A stretch of 64,000 nucleotides of DNA, taken from contig OW818697.1 of assembly GCA_942493365.1 (NCBI GenBank), positions 1,116,001 through 1,180,000 of the forward strand, written 5' to 3'. The notes beneath the pieces were generated by a model. The model saw only the letters and a program-made list of their open reading frames with translations, made no database searches and was not told where the DNA came from. Shown in pieces: positions 35,436-43,502 of this stretch; within the stretch, counting starts at the first letter, position 1, and each line of letters opens with the position of its first letter. Both the position numbers and the translations under genes were made by a program. This DNA comes from UBA8949 sp942493365 (lineage in GTDB: Bacteria > Bacillota > Clostridia > Saccharofermentanales > UBA5734).

Positions 35436-37382
35436 ATGCGCATCAACAACAACCTGATGGCGATTAATACGCATCGCCAGTATTCAGTGAACACTGTTTC
35501 CACTGCCAAGTCGATCGAAAAGCTGTCATCTGGCTTGCGCATCGGCCGCGCCGGCGATGACGCCGCCGGTCTGGCCATCTGTGAGAAAATGCGTTCGCAG
35601 ATCCGCGGCATGAACCAGGCAGCCCGCAATGCTCAGGATGGTATCTCGCTGATTCAGACCGCCGAGGGCGGCCTTGGCCAGACGCACAGCCTGCTGCAGC
35701 GCATGCGTGAATTGTCCGTGCAAAGCGCCAGTGACACCAACACCGCCGTAGAACGTTCCAGTCTGCAACTCGAATTTGACCAGTTGAACGACGAAATCAA
35801 CGACGTCGCCAACAACACCAAATTCAACGGCATGAATCTGCTCAACGTCGGCGGCGGCACGAACTTCACCGCGGTCACGACATTGACAGCCGGAATCGGC
35901 AATGGCGTGATTCAAGGGAGCTTAGGTGGCGTGATCCCGACGGATATTAACGCCAACAGCGTGGTGGGCAACAACGCGCAATGGATTGTCGACATTACCA
36001 ACAACGGCTCATTTACTGATGGCGGCGCTGGCGACATGCAATTCAACGACACATTTATTACCTATTCTTCTTCATTTCTTAATTCTTTTGCTGGCGATAT
36101 AGTCTTACATGCAGCAGACAACTTTTCACTGACCATCAATGACCAATCAACACCTGACATGTTGGCTGCTTGCCTCGCAAACGGCTTCAATCAATTAAAT
36201 GCCAATTATGGCGAGTTTTCCCCGGTTAACGATTTCAGCTTCAGTGCAACCGGCAATCAGCTGATCATTACTGCCTTGAATGCCAGCGCAGAATACGATG
36301 CCGAGGGCGTAACGATTACACCCTATTCTTTTGGCCTGACAACAGCCAGCCTCACCGAGCCCACGTCGCTTTACGTCGCGGAACAACGTGGCGATTATTC
36401 GTTTACCATCGACAAAGCCATTGAGGCGGTCGGCACCGAACTGAACATTGGCGGTGAAATTTTTACCGCCGTGGCCTCAGGCGCGACGGGCAATCAATTC
36501 AACGTCGGTACCGATGCCAACGCCCAGGCGCAAAGTCTGGTGGATGCCATCAACGCCAACAACAACCTCAATACCCGTTTTACCGCGAGCGCGGTCGGCG
36601 GTACAATCAGCCTGATCGAAAACGCCGGCCAGGCCACGGGAAGCGATTTGACCACGGTGACATTGTCGAACAATACGGCAGTGCCGGGCGAGTACACCTT
36701 TGATCTGAGCTCGTCAGTGCCGGTTGGTGGTCAATACACCATCGACGGCGTTGACATCACCGTGACGGCGGACGTAGGTGACGCCGGTCTTGCCGATGGC
36801 ACGACCGTTCTTTACAACGGAGATACGGATGCACAGGCCGCCAATCTCAGCGCTGCGATCAACCAAAATGCCTTGCTGACGCCTCGTTACGATACCACCG
36901 CCAGCGGGAGTACGATAACCCTGAACCAAAACATTTCCAGCAGCATGGGGACCCCGATTGTGTCCGCCAGCAGTAGCGAAACCGACGGCTTTGCCATCAA
37001 CCTGCAGGTTGGCGCCAACACGGGTGATGACCTTGAGTTGACAATCGGCAGCATGACCGGCACGGCGATCGGTGTGGAAACCCTGAATATTTCCACCCGA
37101 AACGGTGCCAGCGCCGCCATTACCGCGATTGATACAGCGGTCAACACCGTTTCCAGTGAGCGATCCAAAATGGGTGCCTTGCAGAACAGGCTGAGCCACA
37201 AAGTCAGTAGCCTGGGCACGACCAGCGAAAACCTGACGGCCGCCGAATCGCGCATCCGCGACGTCGATATGGCGCACGAAATGATGACCTATACCAAAAA
37301 CAACATCCTCGTCCAGGCGGCCACCGCCATGATGGCACAGGCCAATCAGGCCCCGCAGGCCGTGCTGCAATTGCTGCAGTAA
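35436..37382 (+). CDS. fliC2: Flagellin, tandem paralogue
   Basis: 648 residues from ATG 35436, placed 8 nt after GGAGGA as in flagellin 1. The first 150 and last 90 residues are nearly the same as in the upstream gene, while about residues 150-330 differ strongly. Both share the later IN-like modules (IDKAIEAVG, GGEIFTAVASGATGNQFN, LVDAINANNNLNTRF). This is the pattern of gene duplication followed by conversion of the ends and diversification of the exposed domain. Both genes look intact, so the filament may be mixed. Confidence 0.95.
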   Translation: MRINNNLMAINTHRQYSVNTVSTAKSIEKLSSGLRIGRAGDDAAGLAICEKMRSQIRGMNQAARNAQDGISLIQTAEGGLGQTHSLLQRMRELSVQSASDTNTAVERSSLQLEFDQLNDEINDVANNTKFNGMNLLNVGGGTNFTAVTTLTAGIGNGVIQGSLGGVIPTDINANSVVGNNAQWIVDITNNGSFTDGGAGDMQFNDTFITYSSSFLNSFAGDIVLHAADNFSLTINDQSTPDMLAACLANGFNQLNANYGEFSPVNDFSFSATGNQLIITALNASAEYDAEGVTITPYSFGLTTASLTEPTSLYVAEQRGDYSFTIDKAIEAVGTELNIGGEIFTAVASGATGNQFNVGTDANAQAQSLVDAINANNNLNTRFTASAVGGTISLIENAGQATGSDLTTVTLSNNTAVPGEYTFDLSSSVPVGGQYTIDGVDITVTADVGDAGLADGTTVLYNGDTDAQAANLSAAINQNALLTPRYDTTASGSTITLNQNISSSMGTPIVSASSSETDGFAINLQVGANTGDDLELTIGSMTGTAIGVETLNISTRNGASAAITAIDTAVNTVSSERSKMGALQNRLSHKVSSLGTTSENLTAAESRIRDVDMAHEMMTYTKNNILVQAATAMMAQANQAPQAVLQLLQ

Positions 37383-37403
37383 AATTCGGCTACGCCGAAT
37401 TTT
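37381..37403 (+). terminator. First terminator hairpin after flagellin 2
   Basis: Perfect 10-bp stem AAAATTCGGC/GCCGAATTTT with TAC loop, overlapping the stop codon. Confidence 0.75.
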
Positions 37404-37452
37404 ACAACGAACAGGTAATAGCTAACAGGTAACAGCTACGGAATGAATATCC
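37404..37452 (+). repeat. Composite repeat copy C
   Basis: Heptamers (GAACAGG, TAATAGC, TAACAGG types) at 37404-37437 then the head ACGGAATGAATATCC at 37438-37452. Arrangement and sequence parallel copy A, as if the 3' regions of both flagellin genes were duplicated together. Confidence 0.8.
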
Positions 37453-37466
37453 CTTAAATTGATCAA

Positions 37467-37502
37467 AACCAAAAAGAGATCGCGTGCGATCTCTTTTTGG
37501 TT
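37467..37502. terminator. Long bidirectional terminator after flagellin 2
   Basis: 16-bp perfect stem identical in arm sequence to that at 35121-35156, with loop CGTG. Confidence 0.85.
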
Positions 37503-37542
37503 ACATATCGCTTTATGCTTTATGTGGAGATAAATTCATGTT

Positions 37543-37618
37543 GCAATTCTCATTCCGCCGTTGTTCGTTGTTCGTTTTTAGCTTTTAGCTTTTCGTTGTT
37601 CGTTGTTCGTTTTTAGCT
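37543..37618 (-). repeat. Composite repeat copy D, minus orientation
   Basis: On the minus strand heptamers (CGAACAA and CTAAAAG types) run from 37618 to 37558 and end in the head GCGGAATGAGAATTG. It follows the terminator of the small Lys-rich gene. Confidence 0.8.
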
Positions 37619-37644
37619 GAAAAGGCGGCCGCAGCCGCCTTTTC
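37619..37644 (-). terminator. Terminator after the small Lys-rich gene
   Basis: Perfect 11-bp stem GAAAAGGCGGC/GCCGCCTTTTC with CGCA loop, 8 bp past the stop codon on the minus strand. Confidence 0.8.
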
Positions 37645-37651
37645 ATATCGT

Positions 37652-37771
37652 TTATTTGCTCGGTTCTTTTGGTACGATAGATTCGATGGTTACGATCGCT
37701 GGCTTGGCCGTGGTTTTTGTCGTTGATTTTTTCTTTTTGACTTCTCGTTTGCGCGGACTTTTGTCGCCCAT
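37652..37771 (-). CDS. 39-residue Lys/Thr-rich protein
   Basis: An AAGGAGGG ribosome site lies 7 nt before the ATG at 37771 on the minus strand, and the frame opens MGDKSPRKREVKKKKSTTK before a more neutral tail ending PKEPSK. The product is very basic in its first half and has no membrane segment. A dedicated extended -10 promoter upstream and a strong terminator downstream argue that it is a real gene. Small Lys-rich proteins starting MGDKSP or similar occur in many bacteria as far as I recall; function unknown. It lies 59 nt downstream of the ABC-F gene, hinting at a ribosome link. Confidence 0.7.
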   Translation of the reverse strand: MGDKSPRKREVKKKKSTTKTTAKPAIVTIESIVPKEPSK

Positions 37772-37818
37772 ATTCAGACCCTCCTTATACCATGTCGCCT
37801 GGCATGTTCAGTACTTTC

Positions 37819-37827
37819 ATTATACCA
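37819..37827 (-). promoter_or_regulatory. Extended -10 promoter of the small Lys-rich gene
   Basis: Minus-strand TGGTATAAT (37827-37819) lies just after the ABC-F stop codon; no good -35. Confidence 0.55.
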
Positions 37828-37830
37828 GAA

Positions 37831-39696
37831 TCAGGTCATTTCGACATACTCATCGTACAGACGGTCGAGCTCGGCCAAAACGTCGGAATAGCGGTGATAG
37901 GTTGCGGGGTCGGTGTCGCCGGTAAATCCGGCTTCCAGCAGGGCCTTTTCGCTTTCCAGGTCAGCGATTGACTTTTCAACCTGTCGCAAACGGTCTTTGC
38001 GTTGGGCGGTTTCGCGGCGCTCCTGGGCGCGGTTGGCGGTCGGGGTGGGTTCGGTTTTGCCGGGTGATGGCTGCGTTTGTTGAGCTGACGCGTTTTCAGC
38101 CTTACGAACGGCCTGGCGATAGGCGGTGAAATTGTCATAGGGCAGGACGCGGTCGCCAACAAAGCCGAGGACCTGCTGCGTGCAGCGTTCGATGAAGTAA
38201 CGATCGTGGCTGACGGCCAGGATAGCGCCGGGGAAATCGACCAGGGCTTGCTCAAGGATTTCACGCGACTGGATGTCAAGGTGGTTGGTTGGTTCGTCGA
38301 GAAATAAGAGGTCGGGCCGCTCGAGCAGCAGGCAGGCCAGGTAGAGACGCGAGCGTTCGCCGCCGCTTAGGACGCGGATCGACTTGAAAACGTCAACGTC
38401 GCGGAAGCCATAGCGAGCGAGCAGGTTGCGGCCCTGGCCTTCGTCAAGGTCGGCGCGCTGCATCAGCTCGTCGAGCAACTGACGGTTTTCATCGGCAAAA
38501 TCAACATGCTGGCCCATGTGGCCGTAAACAACATTGCCGGCCAGCCGGACCTGCCCGGCGAAGTCGTCGACCTTGCCGAGCAGCAGTGACAGCAGGGTGG
38601 ACTTGCCGCAGCCGTTGGGGCCGCACAGGCAGGTTTTCATACCGCCGCGCAACAAGAACGACACCTCGCGGAACAGCGGCTGGGGGCCGAAGCCGTAGGT
38701 CAGGTCGCGGGCGTCGAGCAGGATTTTCTCGGGGTCGCCCTCGGCCAGACCGGGGAGGAAACCGAAGTTGATGCGCTGATTTTGGCGGCGGGCGCGTTCG
38801 CGGATATCGTCGAGCTGGCCTGACAATTTGGCGACGACCTTTTCGCGGGCGTGATAGGCCGACATCTTGCGGTGGGACAGCATGGTCTGGGTGACGTCCT
38901 TCTGGCGCTCCAGCTCACGGGCCAGCTTTTTCATCTCGCGGCCGCGGGTCAGGTCCTCGGCGGCCTCGATCTCTTTGAAACGCGTGTAATTGCCCGGCCG
39001 CACGGTCAGCTTGCCGCCGGCCAGTTCAGCGACGGCGGTGGCTGTGCGGTCGATGAAGGCGCGGTCGTGCGAGATGAGGAGGACGGAGCCCTTAAATTTG
39101 CAGAGGTAGTCCTCGAGCCATTCCATCGCCGCGAGGTCCATGTGGTTGGTCGGTTCGTCTAAAAGCAGCAGATCGGGTGATTTGAGCAGCAGCCGCGCCA
39201 ACGCGACGCGCATGCGTTCGCCGCCTGACAGCGTGGTCAGCGGCCGATCTAAAATGTCGCCGGACAAACCCAATCCGGCCAGCGCTTCCTGCATGCGATG
39301 GGTAAAATCATATCCGCCCAACGCCTCGTAGCGGGCCGTGAGCTTGGTGTAGCGCTCGAGGTCGTCGCGGTGTCCGGCCGTCATGCTGGCTTCGAGGTCG
39401 CGCAACTGATCCTCCAGCTGCTGCAGCTCGTGGCTGACCAGCGCGGTCTCGGCCAGTTCGCCGGCATCCTCAAAATGCTGCGACAGGTAGCCCGGCACGA
39501 CATTGTTGGGCAGGATGATCGAGCCCTGATCGGGCTTTTCCGTGCCGGTGATCAGGCGCAAAAGCGTCGTTTTGCCAGCCCCGTTATTGCCGATCAGCGC
39601 CAGCCGCTCGCCGCGATCCATCGCCAACGAGACCTGGTCGAGCACGACCCGGCCAAAGTAGGATTTGCTGACGGCGCTGATGGTGAGCAGGCTCAC
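37831..39696 (-). CDS. ABC-F family ATPase
   Basis: 621 residues with two ATPase domains and no membrane segment. Domain 1 has GNNGAGKTT, LSGGERMRVALA and LLLLDEPTNHMD; domain 2 has GPNGCGKST, LSGGERSRLYLA and LLFLDEPTNHLD. The P-site tRNA interaction linker between them (about 240-320) is rich in Lys, Arg and Glu, and the C-terminal 80 residues form a charged coiled coil. ABC-F proteins bind the ribosomal E site and relieve stalling or antibiotic block; the subfamily (Uup/YfmR-like or resistance type) cannot be settled here. The start MSLLTISAVSKSYFG is standard. Confidence 0.92.
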   Translation of the reverse strand: MSLLTISAVSKSYFGRVVLDQVSLAMDRGERLALIGNNGAGKTTLLRLITGTEKPDQGSIILPNNVVPGYLSQHFEDAGELAETALVSHELQQLEDQLRDLEASMTAGHRDDLERYTKLTARYEALGGYDFTHRMQEALAGLGLSGDILDRPLTTLSGGERMRVALARLLLKSPDLLLLDEPTNHMDLAAMEWLEDYLCKFKGSVLLISHDRAFIDRTATAVAELAGGKLTVRPGNYTRFKEIEAAEDLTRGREMKKLARELERQKDVTQTMLSHRKMSAYHAREKVVAKLSGQLDDIRERARRQNQRINFGFLPGLAEGDPEKILLDARDLTYGFGPQPLFREVSFLLRGGMKTCLCGPNGCGKSTLLSLLLGKVDDFAGQVRLAGNVVYGHMGQHVDFADENRQLLDELMQRADLDEGQGRNLLARYGFRDVDVFKSIRVLSGGERSRLYLACLLLERPDLLFLDEPTNHLDIQSREILEQALVDFPGAILAVSHDRYFIERCTQQVLGFVGDRVLPYDNFTAYRQAVRKAENASAQQTQPSPGKTEPTPTANRAQERRETAQRKDRLRQVEKSIADLESEKALLEAGFTGDTDPATYHRYSDVLAELDRLYDEYVEMT

Positions 39697-39807
39697 GGAT
39701 GACCTCCCGGAAACGGTGAAAATACGATGTTCAGTATAGCATATGGGCGGCGAATTGGACAGGCGGGGGGAGGGCGCGATCTATAGTGCGGAATTTCGAC
39801 TTTTCGT

Positions 39808-39849
39808 AGTTAGCGGCAAAGATGTGACGTCACATCTTTGCCGCTAACT
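39808..39849. repeat. Perfect 42-bp palindrome
   Basis: Two 21-bp arms meet with no spacer (centre GTGAC/GTCAC; ends AGTTAGCGG and CCGCTAACT). The arms match the ends of the element at 7277-7410. It is not followed by a T run on either strand, so it is not a normal terminator. It lies in the divergent gap between ABC-F and cimA. Confidence 0.9.
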
Positions 39850-39920
39850 TGAAAAAACCGCATTTCAACACCAATAGGTGCGCTCCCGACCCCAATCTCG
39901 CTAAAAACGTGAAGAAAAAG

Positions 39921-39963
39921 GCGGCAGAACGGGATTGCCCGAATTGCCGCTCAAGAGTATTCT
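39921..39963 (+). promoter_or_regulatory. Promoter of the cimA operon with overlapping inverted repeat
   Basis: TTGCCC at 39935-39940, 17-bp spacer and TATTCT at 39958-39963 form the promoter. An inverted repeat with outer arms GCGGCA/TGCCGC and inner arms CGGG/CCCG covers 39921-39950, over the -35, and could be an operator. No T-box motif was found. Confidence 0.5.
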
Positions 39964-39991
39964 ATTAGTAGTGAAACGGGGTGAAGCACAA

Positions 39992-41581
39992 ATGAACAAC
40001 CGTACGGTCGAGATCCTGGACACCACGCTGCGCGATGGCGCACAGGCCGAAGGCGTGTCGTTTTCGGTCAACGATAAGTTTCAGATTTTGGATTCGCTGG
40101 TTTCCATTGGTATTCAATACATTGAGGCGGGCAATCCCGGCTCCAATCCCAAGGACCGCGAATTTTTCAGCAAGGTCGCCGATCGCCGCAGCAAAATGGG
40201 CGGCAGCGTGCTGGCCGCTTTTGGCAGCACCAAACGCAAGGGCACCAAGGTAGCCGAGGACGAGGGCATCATCAACCTGCTGTCGGCCCAAACGCCGACC
40301 GTTGTCATATTTGGCAAGGCCTGGGACGTGGAAGTGCGCGAAAATCTGGGCTGCACGCTCAAGGAAAACCTGGCTATGATCACCGAAAGCGTCGCCTACC
40401 TCAAAGCCCAGGGCCGCGAGGTCATTTTCGATGCCGAACACTATTTTGAAGCCGCCCACGCCAACACCGAATACGCGCTCAAATGCCTCCAAGCTGCCGC
40501 CACCGGCGGGGCCGTTGTGGTCTGCCTGTGCGACACCAACGGCGCGACGTTGCCCGAAGAGATCGCCAGTCGCACCGCCGAGGCGGTCGCCACCCTGCCC
40601 GGCACCAAGATCGGCATCCACTGCCACAACGACAGCGGCCTGGCCGTGGCCAACTCACTGGCCGCCGTCAACGCCGGCGCGTCCCATGTGCAGGGCACCT
40701 TCAACGGTATCGGCGAGCGCTGCGGTAACGCCAACCTGTCGACGATCATCGCCAACCTCCAGCTCAAATACGGCATCGACTGCATTCCAGCCGACCGCGT
40801 TGAGCTGCTGACCGCCGTCGCCCGCCGCATGGCCGAGATCACCAACATCGTGCTGCCCAACGGCGAACCCTTCGTCGGCCTTTCCGCCTTTTCGCACAAG
40901 GCCGGCATGCACATTGACGGTGTCAAGAAAAACCCCAAGACCTTCGAACACGTTACCCCGGAATCGGTCGGCAACAACCGCCGCTTCCTGATTTCCGAGA
41001 TTTCCGGACGTTCGGGCGTGATGGACATCATCCGCAAAATCAAGCCCGATCTTGCCAAAAACGCCCCCGAGGTCAGCCGCGTCCTGCACAAGCTCAAGGA
41101 CATGGAACACCAGGGTTACCACTTCGAAGGTGCCGAAGCCTCGCAGGAACTCCTGGTTTGCAAGGAGCTGGGCCTCTACAAGCCCTTCTTCAACCTCGAG
41201 AAAATGCGCATCAGCAGCGAACAGCCCAGATCCGGCCCCAACAGCGCTTACACCTACATCAAAATCCAGGTTGAAGGCGTCGACGAAGTCACCGCCGCCG
41301 AGGGCGAAGGCCCGGTCAATGCCATGGACCTGGCGCTGAAAAAGGCCATGAACGTCTTCTACCCCGAACTGACCCAGGTCCGGCTGACCGACTTCAAGGT
41401 CCGCGTCCTCAATGCCGAAGCCACGGCTTCACAAGTACGAACCCTGATCGAATCAACCGACGGCCGCGTCGTCTGGAACACCATTGGTGTGTCCACCGAC
41501 ATTTTGGAAGCGTCCTATCTCGCCCTGGTTGATTCGTTGGAGTATAAATTAATGCGCAGACAATTAGGTTGGGAGGAATAA
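39992..41581 (+). CDS. cimA: (R)-citramalate synthase (LeuA-like, CimA)
   Basis: 529 residues with an N-terminal HMGL-like TIM barrel (DTTLRDGAQAEGVSFSVNDK; metal ligands in GIHCHNDSG) and a C-terminal LeuA dimer/regulatory domain. The segments DGAQAEG, IEAGNPGSNPKDREFF, AFGSTKRKG and IFGKAWD fit the citramalate synthase branch rather than canonical 2-isopropylmalate synthase. It would join pyruvate and acetyl-CoA to (R)-citramalate, entering isoleucine synthesis without threonine. It is first in an operon with leuC, leuD, leuB, ilvD and ilvB, which can complete that route. A leucine role as well cannot be excluded. Confidence 0.85.
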   Translation: MNNRTVEILDTTLRDGAQAEGVSFSVNDKFQILDSLVSIGIQYIEAGNPGSNPKDREFFSKVADRRSKMGGSVLAAFGSTKRKGTKVAEDEGIINLLSAQTPTVVIFGKAWDVEVRENLGCTLKENLAMITESVAYLKAQGREVIFDAEHYFEAAHANTEYALKCLQAAATGGAVVVCLCDTNGATLPEEIASRTAEAVATLPGTKIGIHCHNDSGLAVANSLAAVNAGASHVQGTFNGIGERCGNANLSTIIANLQLKYGIDCIPADRVELLTAVARRMAEITNIVLPNGEPFVGLSAFSHKAGMHIDGVKKNPKTFEHVTPESVGNNRRFLISEISGRSGVMDIIRKIKPDLAKNAPEVSRVLHKLKDMEHQGYHFEGAEASQELLVCKELGLYKPFFNLEKMRISSEQPRSGPNSAYTYIKIQVEGVDEVTAAEGEGPVNAMDLALKKAMNVFYPELTQVRLTDFKVRVLNAEATASQVRTLIESTDGRVVWNTIGVSTDILEASYLALVDSLEYKLMRRQLGWEE

Positions 41582-41585
41582 ACCT

Positions 41586-42869
41586 ATGGCCATGACCATG
41601 ACGCAAAAAATTCTGGCGGCTCATGCCGGCTTACCCGAGGTTAAAGTTGGACAGCTGATCGAAGCCAAACTGGACCTTTGCTTGGGCAACGACGTGACGA
41701 TTCCGCCGGCGCTCGATGTTTTCAAGACCACAGGCGTCGACAATGTCTTTGACAAGACCAAGATCGTTTTTGTACCGGACCATTTCACCCCGAACAAGGA
41801 CATCAAATCCGCTGAAAACTGTGCCAGAATCCGCCGTTTCTCGCGGGCGCAGGATCTGCCCTACTACTACGAACAGGGTGAAGAGGGCATGGGCGTCGAG
41901 CACGTCATTCTGCCCGAAAACGGCCTGGTCGCGCCCGGCGATGCCATCATCGGCGCCGACTCGCATACCTGCACCTACGGCGCGCTCGGCGCCTTCGCGA
42001 CCGGCGTCGGCAGCACCGACCTGGCCTGCGCCATGGCCACCGGCCAGACCTGGTTCCGCGTGCCGGCCGCCATCAACTTTGTCCTCAAAGGCAAATTTCA
42101 GCCCGACGTCACCGGCAAGGATCTCATCCTGCACCTGATTGGCATGATCAGCGTCGACGGCGCCCTCTACGAGTCGATGGAATTCACCGGCCCCGGCGTC
42201 GCCAACATCACCATGGCCGAGCGCCTGACCATCTGCAACATGGCCATTGAGGCCGGTGCCAAAAACGGCATCTTCCCGGTCGACGAGCAAACCATTGCCT
42301 ACATTCAGCGCTTTGCCGGCGAACGCTACGAAAAGGGCCAGTACAAGGTTTTTGCCGCCGATGCCGACGCCGAATACGTGCGCACGATCGAGGTCGATCT
42401 CGCCACCATCCCGCTGACCGTGTCCTTCCCGCATCTGCCCGACAACACCCGTGTCATGGGCACCTTCGGTGAGATCCCGATCGACCAGGTCGTCATCGGC
42501 TCCTGCACCAACGGCCGCCTCGAGGACATGCGTCTGGCTGCTGAATACCTCAAGGGCCGCAAGGTTAAAAAAGGCCTGCGCCTGATCATCCTGCCCGGCT
42601 CGCAGCGCGTCTGGAAAGAAAGCATGAAGGAGGGCCTGTTTGAGGTCTTCGTTGATGCCGGCGCCGTTGTCAGCGCCCCGACCTGCGGACCCTGCCTGGG
42701 CGGCCACATGGGCATCCTGGCCAAGGGCGAGCGCTGCGTCTCGACCACCAACAGGAATTTCGTCGGCCGCATGGGTCACCCCGAGTCCGAGGTTTACCTG
42801 GCCGGCGTCGCCGTCGCCTGTGCCTCGGCCGTCAAGGGCTACATCGCCGGTCCGTCCGAGTTGGAATAA
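41586..42869 (+). CDS. leuC: 3-isopropylmalate/citramalate dehydratase, large subunit
   Basis: 427 residues of the aconitase superfamily, short LeuC type. Iron-sulfur ligands appear in GADSHTCTYG, in GSCTNGR and in PTCGPCLGGHMG. With LeuD it isomerises 2-isopropylmalate, and in the citramalate route converts citramalate to methylmalate via citraconate. It starts 4 nt after cimA; leuD follows after 15 nt. Confidence 0.95.
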   Translation: MAMTMTQKILAAHAGLPEVKVGQLIEAKLDLCLGNDVTIPPALDVFKTTGVDNVFDKTKIVFVPDHFTPNKDIKSAENCARIRRFSRAQDLPYYYEQGEEGMGVEHVILPENGLVAPGDAIIGADSHTCTYGALGAFATGVGSTDLACAMATGQTWFRVPAAINFVLKGKFQPDVTGKDLILHLIGMISVDGALYESMEFTGPGVANITMAERLTICNMAIEAGAKNGIFPVDEQTIAYIQRFAGERYEKGQYKVFAADADAEYVRTIEVDLATIPLTVSFPHLPDNTRVMGTFGEIPIDQVVIGSCTNGRLEDMRLAAEYLKGRKVKKGLRLIILPGSQRVWKESMKEGLFEVFVDAGAVVSAPTCGPCLGGHMGILAKGERCVSTTNRNFVGRMGHPESEVYLAGVAVACASAVKGYIAGPSELE

Positions 42870-42884
42870 GGAGGAAGCAAAGTT

Positions 42885-43385
42885 ATGAATGCCAAAGGAA
42901 AAGTTTTTAAATACGGCGCCAATGTCGACACCGACGTCATCATCCCGGCCCGTTACCTCAATACGTCCGACCCGGACGAACTGGCCAGCCACTGCATGGA
43001 GGACATCGACGCCACCTTTGTCGGCCGCGTCAAAAAGGGTGACATCATCGTTTCCGGCCCCAACTTCGGTTGCGGCTCCTCGCGCGAGCACGCTCCGATC
43101 GCCATCAAGGCCAGCGGTGTCAGCTGCGTCATCGCCCCCAGCTTTGCCCGTATTTTCTACCGCAACGCCATCAACATGGGCCTGCCGATCTTGGAATGCC
43201 CCGAGGCCTGTGCCGCTGTCAACGATGGCGACGAACTGGCGGTCGATTTCGACACCGGCGTCATCCAGGATCTGACCACCGGTAAAAGTTTCCAGGCCGA
43301 GCCCTTCCCAGAATTCATCAAAAAGATCATCGCCGCCGACGGTCTGGTCGGGTATATCAACGAACAGCGAAAAGCGAACAGGTAA
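42885..43385 (+). CDS. leuD: 3-isopropylmalate/citramalate dehydratase, small subunit
   Basis: 166 residues, with NVDTDVIIPARYL at the start and the substrate-binding loop FGCGSSREHAPIAI. GAGGAAG precedes the ATG. The last codons (about NEQRKANR) and the TAA stop are made of the first units of a heptamer array that continues to 43487, so the natural C-terminus has been replaced or extended by repeat sequence. The core domain is complete, so activity is probably retained. Confidence 0.95.
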   Translation: MNAKGKVFKYGANVDTDVIIPARYLNTSDPDELASHCMEDIDATFVGRVKKGDIIVSGPNFGCGSSREHAPIAIKASGVSCVIAPSFARIFYRNAINMGLPILECPEACAAVNDGDELAVDFDTGVIQDLTTGKSFQAEPFPEFIKKIIAADGLVGYINEQRKANR

Positions 43386-43487
43386 CAGGTAACAGGTAAC
43401 AGGTAACAACGAACAGGTAACAGGTAACAGGTAACAGCGAACAGGTAACAGGTAACAGCTAACAGGTAACAGGTAACAATGAACAGT
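43362..43487 (+). repeat. Heptanucleotide tandem array inside the leu operon
   Basis: Eighteen 7-bp units in perfect register: mainly TAACAGG, with GAACAGG, TAACAGC, TAACAAC and TAACAAT variants. The array begins within leuD and ends 15 bp before the leuB ATG. Because 7 is not a multiple of 3, TAA stops occur in all three forward frames. Confidence 0.97.
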
Positions 43488-43502
43488 TGAGGAGTACCAA
43501 AT

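Noticed and set aside
39705..39991. T-box or leader attenuator before cimA
   Set aside because: No AGGGTGG-type T-box core and no terminator between promoter and gene.
43362..43487. Repeat array considered as CRISPR
   Set aside because: Units are 7 bp in continuous register with no spacers.
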